A model generated the notes under the pieces. It was not told the DNA's origin. It was given only the letters and a program-made list of their open reading frames with translations, and did not search any database. From a bacterium (GTDB lineage Bacteria; Sumerlaeota; Sumerlaeia; SLMS01; JAHLLQ01): a stretch of DNA of 64,000 nt. Below, in pieces: positions 53,727 through 62,703 of this stretch. Position 1 is the first letter of the stretch. Each line of letters opens with the position of its first letter. Location of the stretch: assembly GCA_020444065.1 (NCBI GenBank), contig JAHLLQ010000002.1, positions 558,001-622,000 on the forward strand. The letters are read 5' to 3'. Position numbers and translations under genes: made by a program.

Positions 53727-54155
53727 ATGCACGTCGCCATCATCAACGGGCCGAATCTGAACTTGCTCGGCACCCGCGAACCGGACGTCTATGGCGCTGA
53801 AACGCTGGCAGATGTGGAGAAGAAGCTCGCGGCGCTGGCGAAAGAGCTCGGCGTCAAAGTCTCATTCTTTCAGGGCAATTCGGAAGGCGCGATCATCGAC
53901 TATATCCACAGCCTGCGTGGCGTCGCGGACGCGGTTCTGATCAACGCAGGCGGCTATACGCATACGTCCGTGGCGATTCGCGATGCACTGTCGGGAATTG
54001 CGCTGCCCGTTTACGAAGTGCACATTTCCAACGTGCATGCCCGCGAAGAATTCCGCCATCGCAGCCTTCTCAGCGGCATCTCCGTCGGCGTGATTTGCGG
54101 CTTCGGCACGCGCGGATACGAATACGCCCTGCGAGAGGCTGCTGCGCGCGCCTGA
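53727..54155 (+). CDS. aroQ: Type II 3-dehydroquinate dehydratase
   Basis: Third step of the shikimate pathway; cytoplasmic dodecamer. 142 aa. The lid residues R17 and Y22 (GTREPDVYG), the NAGGYTHTSVAIRDAL segment and H99 (YEVHISN) match AroQ. GGAGG in the end of the aminotransferase gene serves as ribosome-binding site. Operon with the DegT aminotransferase and probably sfsA (7-bp gap). Confidence 0.97.
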   Translation: MHVAIINGPNLNLLGTREPDVYGAETLADVEKKLAALAKELGVKVSFFQGNSEGAIIDYIHSLRGVADAVLINAGGYTHTSVAIRDALSGIALPVYEVHISNVHAREEFRHRSLLSGISVGVICGFGTRGYEYALREAAARA

Positions 54156-54162
54156 CCTGCCT

Positions 54163-54969
54163 ATGTCTTTCCCGATTGTCATTCCGCGAAACCTGGACCT
54201 CCTCGAGGGTCGTCTTCTGCGTCGATACAAGCGCTTCTTTGCCGACGTCGAACTGACAGACGGCCGTGTCGTGACCGCCCATTGCGTGAACACCGGAACG
54301 ATGGAAGGCCTCACAAAGCCGGGCCTGCGCGTCTGGATCAGTCCCGCCGACAATCCGAATCGGAAGCTGAAGTTCACCTGGGAACTGACCGAGGTGAATG
54401 GAGAGATATGTGGCTCGAACACGGCTCTCCCGAACAAACTCGTGCACCGGTTGTTGCTCGGTCGGCAATTGCCATGGTTGGCTTCTTGGGATGAGCTGAA
54501 ACCCGAACAGAAGTACGCCGGCAATCGCCGAATCGACTTCTGGATGAAGCGCGGAAGCCGCGAGACCCTCGTCGAGGTCAAGAACTGCCACGTTGTGTAT
54601 CCAGACGGCCGGGGCTACTTTCCCGACACGGTTTCCGAGCGCGCCAGCCATCACCTGCGCGCCTTGGCTGAAAGCGCTGGGCCGAAGAGCCGCGCGCACG
54701 TCCTGTTCGTCGTTCAGTTTCCTGCAAAGGCGATTCGCCCCAGCGACGTACATGATCCGACGTTCGCCGAGACCGCGCGGGAAGTCCGCCGACAAGGCGT
54801 GACGTTTTCCGCGATTGCACTTCAGCACACATTGACGGACATCATTGTGCTCGGCCGCATTCCGGTCGATCTGAAGCCCTACCGCACGGAGCGCATCGTC
54901 CAGTGGCGCAAGAACTCGAAAGCCGAATTGGAAGACGCGAAGCGGCAATCCCCGCCGCCCTCGGGCTGA
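54163..54969 (+). CDS. sfsA: SfsA family DNA/RNA nuclease-like protein
   Basis: 268 aa. It contains CVNTGTMEGL, RRIDFWMKRG and LVEVKNCHVVYPDGRGYFPD, hallmarks of SfsA, whose C-terminal half is a restriction-endonuclease-like fold (Asp, then Glu-x-Lys). SfsA was named for stimulating sugar fermentation genes; its molecular role is unsettled. The C-terminal ~30 residues are an extension that overlaps the next gene by 67 bp. No clear ribosome-binding site. Confidence 0.93.
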   Translation: MSFPIVIPRNLDLLEGRLLRRYKRFFADVELTDGRVVTAHCVNTGTMEGLTKPGLRVWISPADNPNRKLKFTWELTEVNGEICGSNTALPNKLVHRLLLGRQLPWLASWDELKPEQKYAGNRRIDFWMKRGSRETLVEVKNCHVVYPDGRGYFPDTVSERASHHLRALAESAGPKSRAHVLFVVQFPAKAIRPSDVHDPTFAETAREVRRQGVTFSAIALQHTLTDIIVLGRIPVDLKPYRTERIVQWRKNSKAELEDAKRQSPPPSG

Positions 54970-56534
54970 TTGCCGCGATCGGCGTTCTGGCAACGGAGCG
55001 CTGGTTCGGCATGTGCTGGGACGAGGCCTACTACTATCCGACATATCAGGATGTCTGGGCCTGGGTGCGCACGTTTTTCCGCAATCCTCTCACTGCGCTC
55101 TCCCATGGCGGGGTGTTGGTGGGGTGGGAGACGATTCACGAACTTCCTCCAGTCACTAAATGGCTGATGGCTCCATTCGCCGCAATGGGCAGTGGCGGCC
55201 ATCCGCTCGAGATGGTTCGCATTGTCCCTGCACTTCTCTTCGGTGCGACTGTTGCGCTGATCTACATCGTCATTCGCCGAAGAACTACGATTCCGTGGGC
55301 GCTGCTTGCCTCGCTTTCCTACGCGTTTCATCCGCGGCTGTTCGGGCACGCGCACTTCGCGGCGACCGAGACCGTGTTTGCGTTTGTTACAATGCTCGCG
55401 ATCTTCGCGGCTGACGGCGATGTTCACAAGTGGGGACGGAAAGCGGCACTTGCACTCCTCGCCGGCGTGGCGATTGCCACAAAAGTCAACGGCCTCATTC
55501 TGATTGTCGCGTTGCTGATGTGGCTTGGGCTTCGCGGAGTCTTTCACTACCTGGCATCACGCACCGGCGATGTAGATGAAACGAAGCGCGCGCTCAGTCA
55601 CCTCATCACCGCCGGACTAATCGTCGTCGCTGCGCCAATCGTGGCGTTCCTGCTCTGGCCATGGATGTGGCACGACACCGGCGCTCGAATCGCGGAGTAT
55701 TGGCGATTCATTTCCGAGCACAGTCACCAGGGCGTCTGGTACCTCGGACGAAAGTGGAACTTCCCAGTCGACGTTGCACCGCGTGTTCCATGGCACTACC
55801 CGATCATCATGACAGCCGTCGCCAGTCCCGTCGCGTTCAGTCTTCTTGCTCTGACAGGAATCGGTGCGGCGTGCGTGCGCCTCTGGAAGAAGCGCGACGC
55901 CATCGACCCAATCGATGTGCTCCTGTTGTTGCTAGTCGCCGGACCGATCGCGGCGAACATGTTGCCCTCCTCGCCGAAGTACGACGGCATTCGCCTCTTC
56001 TTCCCGGCGTTTCTCCCGATGGCATTGCTGATTGGCCGACTCGGGCCAGTTGTACAGCGAACAGAAACCAGACCATGCGATTGGCGTATGGCCGGCGTGC
56101 TGGCATTGCTTGTTGTTCTGACGGGCGCCCCTGGGCTGACGCGTGGGCTGGGCTATTACAATCTGCCGACGCGCATTATTGCTCCGAAGGGCGAGGACTT
56201 CCCATTCGAAGTCACGTACTGGGGAGAGAGCCTGACGAACGATGTACTCGAAGACCTCGACGAGTTCTGCTCGCCTGACGCACGGATCAGAACACTAGCG
56301 CTCCACACCGACGTCTTGCTGCTCCAGCAAAAGTGGGGACGGAGACTTCGCCAGGATATCGTTTTCGATGGCGATCCACCGTACGATTATCACCTGATGC
56401 AGAATCGAAAGGGATTCTGGAGCAACACCGAGTGGTGGTTCCGCGCGAATCGCGAGCCGCTGGCCACGTGGCCGGAAGGTGTCGACCCGCCGCAGCTCTT
56501 CCTATTCGATGGCCGCCCCCCGTACGTTCAATAA
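54903..56534 (+). CDS. GT39-like membrane glycosyltransferase
   Basis: 543 aa. A first membrane helix (about 15-32) is followed by MCWDEAYYYP, where D40-E41 match the catalytic acidic pair in the first periplasmic loop of GT-C enzymes (protein mannosyltransferase/ArnT type). About 10 further helices to residue ~395 and a C-terminal periplasmic domain follow. It would transfer a sugar from a lipid carrier to an envelope acceptor. The GTG start lies 67 bp inside sfsA, an unusually long overlap; a later start would lose the first helix. Confidence 0.83.
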   Translation: MAQELESRIGRREAAIPAALGLIAAIGVLATERWFGMCWDEAYYYPTYQDVWAWVRTFFRNPLTALSHGGVLVGWETIHELPPVTKWLMAPFAAMGSGGHPLEMVRIVPALLFGATVALIYIVIRRRTTIPWALLASLSYAFHPRLFGHAHFAATETVFAFVTMLAIFAADGDVHKWGRKAALALLAGVAIATKVNGLILIVALLMWLGLRGVFHYLASRTGDVDETKRALSHLITAGLIVVAAPIVAFLLWPWMWHDTGARIAEYWRFISEHSHQGVWYLGRKWNFPVDVAPRVPWHYPIIMTAVASPVAFSLLALTGIGAACVRLWKKRDAIDPIDVLLLLLVAGPIAANMLPSSPKYDGIRLFFPAFLPMALLIGRLGPVVQRTETRPCDWRMAGVLALLVVLTGAPGLTRGLGYYNLPTRIIAPKGEDFPFEVTYWGESLTNDVLEDLDEFCSPDARIRTLALHTDVLLLQQKWGRRLRQDIVFDGDPPYDYHLMQNRKGFWSNTEWWFRANREPLATWPEGVDPPQLFLFDGRPPYVQ

Positions 56535-56539
56535 GTCGC

Positions 56540-58096
56540 TCAATCCACTCGATAGTGCGCCCCGCGGCTGACGCGATTGCGCAGTGCCGCATGGATTACA
56601 GCCAGCGCCGTCTGCGCACCGTTACGCAGACCGATTAGTTGATCCGTCAGAGCCGCCCGTCTGTAGAAACTTTCCACGTCGAACTGCAGACCACGCAGAA
56701 TCCGCAGCGCGCGGTTCATGCGCCGACGCGAACGGACCAGGCCAACGTAGTTCCACATCGTCTGCTTGATGGTCATCCAGTCCTGCTGAATCAGTGCCGG
56801 GTCGCCTTCTTCCTTCTCGAGGTGCCAGGGTTCGACATGATTCGCATTCGCGATGGGCACGTGCTTCAACGTTTCCGCAATACTCTCCGCGGCCTGAACG
56901 CCCCACACCAGACCTTCGAGCAGCGATGTGCTAGCCAGTCGATTCGCACCATGCAATCCCGTGCATGCCACCTCGCCGACAGCACGAAGGCCCTGCACAT
57001 TAGTACGAGCATGGAGATCCACCGCAACGCCGCCGCACGAGTAATGCGCGGCAGGCACGATCGGCGCCGGCTGCTTCGTGATATCGATGCCCCATTTCAT
57101 CATGGTTTCATAGATCATCGGGAAACGCCCACGCACCCAGTCCGAGTCCTTGTGGCTGATGTCCAGATACATGCACGTCTCGCCCGTGCGCAGCATCTCT
57201 TCGTGGATGGCGCGTGCAACCACATCTCGCGGCGCCAGCGGGCCGAGTTCATGATACTTCGCCATGAACTGCTCGCCGCTGCTTGTTACCAGTCGCGCGC
57301 CTTCGCCACGCATCGATTCGCTCAGGAGGAACCGTGGCGCGACGCGATGATAGAAGGCTGTGGGATGGAACTGAATGTACTCCAGATTGATCACGCGGGC
57401 TCCGGCGCGATAAGCCATCGCCAATCCATCTCCGCGAGCCAAAGCAGGATTCGTCGTGTGGAGATATATCTGACCCAACCCGCCCGTCGCCAGAATCGTC
57501 TCGCGCGCGATGTACGGTTCTACCTCGCCCGTTCCGTGATGCAGAACGTACGCGCCCAGACATCGAGGCGGTCCATAGATCGCAATCGGATCGGCCGTGT
57601 GATAACCCGCCATGATCAAATCCAACGCCGTCACGTGGTTGATCATCTGAATGCTCGGGTTCTTCTTGACTTCCGCGACGAGATGAACGGCGATCGCTTT
57701 GCCCGTATGGTCACCCACGTGAACGATTCGCGGGACGGAGTGAGCGCCCTCTTCCGTCAGATCCAGCGACCCATCTTCATGCCGATCGAACGGCACGCCG
57801 CAGCGTTCGATCAGAACGCTCTCGACCAGTTTGGGGCCCAGTGTCGCAAGCTGATGCGCGGCGCCCGGCTCGCAGATATTCACGCCGGCGAGTTGGATGT
57901 CCTTCTCCAGCAACTCCGGCTGATCCTCGACGCCGCGATAGATGATGCCGCCCTGGGCATAGCTCGTGTTCGAGCCGTCATCCGGCTGATCCAAGTTGGT
58001 CAGCAGGATCACGCTGAGTCCCAGGTCCGCTGCCCGCAAAGCCGCTGTGCAGCCGCCAACCCCACTTCCGATGATGAGAACGTCTGCTTCCGGCAT
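56540..58096 (-). CDS. nadB: L-aspartate oxidase
   Basis: FAD-dependent oxidation of aspartate to iminoaspartate, first step of de novo NAD synthesis. 518 aa, normal length. FAD motif IIGSGVGGCTAALRAA (8-23), SNTSYAQGGI, active-site QFHPTAFYH, RGEGARL and HGANRLASTSLLEGLVWG match NadB and the fumarate-reductase superfamily. nadA and nadC are not adjacent. The gene ends 5 bp from the convergent GT39-like gene with no visible terminator between. Confidence 0.95.
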   Translation of the reverse strand: MPEADVLIIGSGVGGCTAALRAADLGLSVILLTNLDQPDDGSNTSYAQGGIIYRGVEDQPELLEKDIQLAGVNICEPGAAHQLATLGPKLVESVLIERCGVPFDRHEDGSLDLTEEGAHSVPRIVHVGDHTGKAIAVHLVAEVKKNPSIQMINHVTALDLIMAGYHTADPIAIYGPPRCLGAYVLHHGTGEVEPYIARETILATGGLGQIYLHTTNPALARGDGLAMAYRAGARVINLEYIQFHPTAFYHRVAPRFLLSESMRGEGARLVTSSGEQFMAKYHELGPLAPRDVVARAIHEEMLRTGETCMYLDISHKDSDWVRGRFPMIYETMMKWGIDITKQPAPIVPAAHYSCGGVAVDLHARTNVQGLRAVGEVACTGLHGANRLASTSLLEGLVWGVQAAESIAETLKHVPIANANHVEPWHLEKEEGDPALIQQDWMTIKQTMWNYVGLVRSRRRMNRALRILRGLQFDVESFYRRAALTDQLIGLRNGAQTALAVIHAALRNRVSRGAHYRVD

Positions 58097-58189
58097 GATG
58101 CGCTCGTCCTTCGTAGACTATCGAAAAGGAAGCGCATCAGCCGAACTGGCGCAAGTGTTTGTGATCAGCGCGGAGCGCCCACCCTGAGC

Positions 58190-59901
<1,712 letters not shown>

Positions 59902-60059
59902 GGCGGGTTCAGTCCAATGTCGGTTTCAGTATTTCCGCACTAAAGGACCCATGCATCTACATGTGACCATGGAGTTTATGACACTTTTATGCTGGGCTCT
60001 CCCCGAATCGTGTCCTAAGACCATTGTCTCGGGGCATGCATTTCGCTTTTTCGAGGCGA

Positions 60060-60146
60060 CTGTCGAAGACAGCCGTGGCCAGGTAGAATGCGGGCGGCAC
60101 CGATCAAGGTGAGAGCTAACCAGATTAGCCACAGGACTGAAAGTCC
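60060..60146 (+). ncRNA. Candidate structured RNA with three tandem hairpins
   Basis: CTGTC-gaa-GACAG (60060-60072), GCTAA-ccaga-TTAGC (60115-60129) and GGACT-gaa-AGTCC (60134-60146) are perfect 5-bp stems, two with GAA loops, in an otherwise empty region on the strand of the lipoprotein gene. It could be a leader domain or a small RNA. The pattern is suggestive but short stems arise by chance in GC-rich DNA. Confidence 0.3.
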
Positions 60147-60318
60147 CAGTCTTGCAGGTGGAGAATCATGGGGGATATTCGTGAGTAGCCTTCCGGCCGG
60201 GGGCTCCTCCGTTATCCAGATTTAACAAACTCAGCGGACAAACAGGGATACCGAAAGCGGAATCCTATTGCCCCTTCGGATGCGCCTGACAAACGTCATT
60301 TCAAGAGGTTGCGCACAG

Positions 60319-60366
60319 GAATTACGGATCGATTTGGGATGCTAAAGCTGCGTAATTCAGCATCCC
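60319..60366 (+). promoter_or_regulatory. Two interleaved 8-bp inverted repeats
   Basis: GAATTACG (60319-60326) pairs with CGTAATTC (60351-60358), and GGGATGCT (60336-60343) pairs with AGCATCCC (60359-60366). The order a-b-a'-b' means the two stems are interlocked: a pseudoknot or two alternative hairpins. It lies 88 nt before the lipoprotein start. Confidence 0.6.
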
Positions 60367-60453
60367 GCATGGTGTCAGTTCAAAATGCAGTACAGCAGGA
60401 CAAAAGCTTTATCGTACGAATTTCGTCACAATTTTCATGAGGAGAGTGACCGC

Positions 60454-62049
60454 ATGACAGTAAGAGATCGTTTGAAGCTCGTCTTGATCGCCGCGCTCGC
60501 GCTGAGCGCAATGGTCTTCACAGGCTGTTCGAAGAACCAGTACGCGTACACCTATCAGGTTAACGACCTGGATGCACGCGTGTCTGCACTTGAGGGCCGT
60601 AAGACTGTTACCACCACTGGAACCTACGTCTCCGTTCTCGGCGACGTCCCCGACGGCTACCGTCGCACCTACATGGCTCTGCCGACGGGCGTCGAGTCCA
60701 CCAGCAGCATGTTGGTTGAGAAGATGTTCCCCGAGAAGGTCACGGCCGGCCAGACCTTCGACTATTTCCTGCGCATCACGAACCTGACGGGCGGCGTCTA
60801 CATGTCCGACGTGACGGTTCGCGACCAGATCTCCGAGAACTTCAGCCTCGCGTCTTCCAGCCCTGCCGCACAGGTCCAGGGCGACACGCTCGTTTGGAAT
60901 CTCGGCACGCTGGCTCCGGAAGAGACCCGCACCATCACCGTGACTGGCTCTGCCTCCGCCACTGGCGAGAGCGCAACCTGCGCCAGCATCGACTGGGTCC
61001 CGACCCTGTGCCTCGGCACCGTGGCCGTCCAGCCTGACCTGTCCGTCACCTTCGACGGCACCGACTGGCTGACCGCTTGCGACGTCGCCACCTACCGCGC
61101 GACCGTCACCAACAGCGGCACCGGCGTCGCCCAGAACGTTCGCGTCATGGGCAGCCTGCCCTCCGGTCTGAAGACCGTTGACGGCTCCGCCAGCCTGAGC
61201 GCCGACCTCGGCGACATGCAGCCCGGCGACAGCCGCGACATCAGCTTCAGCGTCCAGCCCGAGCGCGCTGGCTCCTACGAGGCGATGATCCGCGTGACCT
61301 CCGACAACGTTGCGACCCTCGAGTCCAGCGTCGTCAACACGGTCGTCTGCCAGCCGGCACTTGCCCTTGAGGCCAGTGGAACCGAGCTGCTGTACCTCGG
61401 CAACGAAGGCTTCTTCATCGCCAGCGTCTCGAACCCGAGCGACTGCAATGTTGAGAACGTCGAAGTCGTCGCCACGCTGCCCGCGTGCCTCGACGTCGTG
61501 AACGTCTCCGACAACGGCTCGGCAACCGGCCGTACCGTCACCTGGAACCTCGGCACTCTGGCCGCCGGCGCCAGCCGCGACGTCACCGTCCGCATCGCCG
61601 GCAACGCCAAGTGCAACGACGACGTCAACTTCGTGGTCACCGGCGTTTGCGCCGACCGCCAGGCTGACAGCGTCCCGGTCGAGATCGCCGGTATCCCGGC
61701 TATCCTGCTCGAGGTGATCGACATCACTGACCCGGTCAAGGTTGGCCAGTCCAGTACCTACGTCATCACCGCCACGAACCAGGGCTCTGAAGTCGGCACC
61801 GGCATCAAGATCACTGGCTCCGTCGAAGGCATGACGATCACCAGCACCAGTGGCGCCACCACCGGCAACGTCAGTGGCAACACCGTCAACTTCGCTCCGC
61901 TGGCTTCCCTGGATCCTGGGGCCAAGGCTGAATGGCGTGTCGAAATCCGCGCCAACGAGCCGGGCGACAAGCGCTTTGCAATCGAGATGACCAGCGATCA
62001 GTTCCCGCGTCCGGTCAACGAGACGGAATCCACCTACCTGTACGAATAA
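60454..62049 (+). CDS. DUF11-repeat lipoprotein, OmcB-like
   Basis: 531 aa. Signal peptide with lipobox VFTGC (C25), a short LDARVSALEGRK coiled segment, then about four DUF11-type beta-sandwich repeats, each with a TFDYFLRITNLTGG- or TYRATVTNSGTG-like strand and a closing WNLGTLAPEETRTITVT-like strand. Layout and regularly spaced cysteines (for example TCASIDW, CLGTV, LTACDVATY, CQPALAL, SDCNVENV, KCNDDV) recall chlamydial OmcB, a disulfide-linked envelope protein. Codon use is strongly C-ending, like gap, implying abundance. A structural outer-envelope role is likely. Start ATG 60454 with GGAGAG upstream; a terminator follows. Confidence 0.85.
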   Translation: MTVRDRLKLVLIAALALSAMVFTGCSKNQYAYTYQVNDLDARVSALEGRKTVTTTGTYVSVLGDVPDGYRRTYMALPTGVESTSSMLVEKMFPEKVTAGQTFDYFLRITNLTGGVYMSDVTVRDQISENFSLASSSPAAQVQGDTLVWNLGTLAPEETRTITVTGSASATGESATCASIDWVPTLCLGTVAVQPDLSVTFDGTDWLTACDVATYRATVTNSGTGVAQNVRVMGSLPSGLKTVDGSASLSADLGDMQPGDSRDISFSVQPERAGSYEAMIRVTSDNVATLESSVVNTVVCQPALALEASGTELLYLGNEGFFIASVSNPSDCNVENVEVVATLPACLDVVNVSDNGSATGRTVTWNLGTLAAGASRDVTVRIAGNAKCNDDVNFVVTGVCADRQADSVPVEIAGIPAILLEVIDITDPVKVGQSSTYVITATNQGSEVGTGIKITGSVEGMTITSTSGATTGNVSGNTVNFAPLASLDPGAKAEWRVEIRANEPGDKRFAIEMTSDQFPRPVNETESTYLYE

Positions 62050-62075
62050 ACCGTACAGAAAAACCTGAACCTCTC

Positions 62076-62108
62076 GCCGCCCCGGGCTTGCCCCGGGGCG
62101 GCTTTTTT
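62076..62108 (+). terminator. Intrinsic terminator after the DUF11 lipoprotein
   Basis: An 11-bp perfect stem GCCGCCCCGGG/CCCGGGGCGGC with a 5-nt loop and TTTTTT. It lies 27 bp after the stop. Confidence 0.95.
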
Positions 62109-62151
62109 GATGCACTTCCAACCGCAACATTTGCCTAATGGGAGACTCGCA

Positions 62152-62607
62152 ATGGCACTCGCAGAACAGATTACCGAAGACATGAAAACGGCCATGAAGG
62201 CCAAGGACGCGGAGCGCCTGGGCGCCCTGCGTATGATTCGCGCCGAGATCCTCAAGCGCGAGAAGGAGGAGGCGGGAAAGAAGCTCACCGATGCTGAAGT
62301 CCAGGCCGTACTCCAGACGCTCGCCAAACAGCGCAAGGACTCCATCGAGCAGTACACTGCCGGTGGCCGCCAGGATCTCGCCGACAAGGAAGCCCGCGAG
62401 CTCGAAGTCATTCAGTCCTACCTGCCGGAAGAGCTCTCCGACTCAGAGATCGTGGCGGCTATCGATGCCGTCATAGCCGAGACTGGGGCCTCGGCCCCCA
62501 ACGAGATGGGAAAAGTGATGGGGCCCGTGATGGCCCGATTGAAGCAGACTGGCAAACCCTTCGATGGCAAGAAAGTGAACGGATTGGTCAAAGATCGCCT
62601 GAGTTGA
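62152..62607 (+). CDS. YqeY/GatB-like domain protein
   Basis: 151 aa, the standard length of stand-alone YqeY proteins. AMKAKDAERLGALRMIRAEI at the N-terminus and NEMGKVMGPVMARLKQTGKPFDGKKVNGLVKDRL at the C-terminus match the family, which shares the tail domain of the GatB amidotransferase subunit and may bind tRNA. GGGAG is just upstream of ATG 62152. It is cut off from the lipoprotein gene by a terminator. Confidence 0.92.
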   Translation: MALAEQITEDMKTAMKAKDAERLGALRMIRAEILKREKEEAGKKLTDAEVQAVLQTLAKQRKDSIEQYTAGGRQDLADKEARELEVIQSYLPEELSDSEIVAAIDAVIAETGASAPNEMGKVMGPVMARLKQTGKPFDGKKVNGLVKDRLS

Positions 62608-62635
62608 TCGCTCGGCCAGCTTCCGACAAAAGAAA

Positions 62636-62669
62636 ACCGCCGGCGAAGGGAGATTCCCTCGCCGGCGGT
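62636..62669. terminator. Bidirectional terminator between yqeY-like gene and gyrA
   Basis: A 15-bp stem with one bulge (ACCGCCGGCGA-a-GGGA against TCCCTCGCCGGCGGT) and a 3-nt loop. The minus-strand side is followed by TTTTCTTTTG, ending gyrA; on the plus strand it follows the YqeY gene by 28 bp. Confidence 0.9.
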
Positions 62670-62703
62670 TCTGTCTGTTGATTTGAGAGATCGTGGGGAG
62701 CGC

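Larger units (their letters stand above)
59902..60453 (+). other. Long leader/intergenic region before the DUF11 lipoprotein
   Basis: About 550 bp without a credible gene, from the pyrG promoter to the lipoprotein start. It holds a CCCCGA/TCGGGG pair (60001-60034), three consecutive small hairpins (60060-60146), and two interleaved 8-bp inverted repeats (60319-60366). GGAGAG at 60441-60446 is the lipoprotein ribosome-binding site. No riboswitch class I know matches. Confidence 0.5.

Noticed and set aside
60409-62130. A 573-codon minus-strand open frame opposite the DUF11 lipoprotein
   Set aside because: It is produced by the very strong C-ending codon bias of the real gene; the translation is a Gly/Asp/Val/Arg repeat with no signature.
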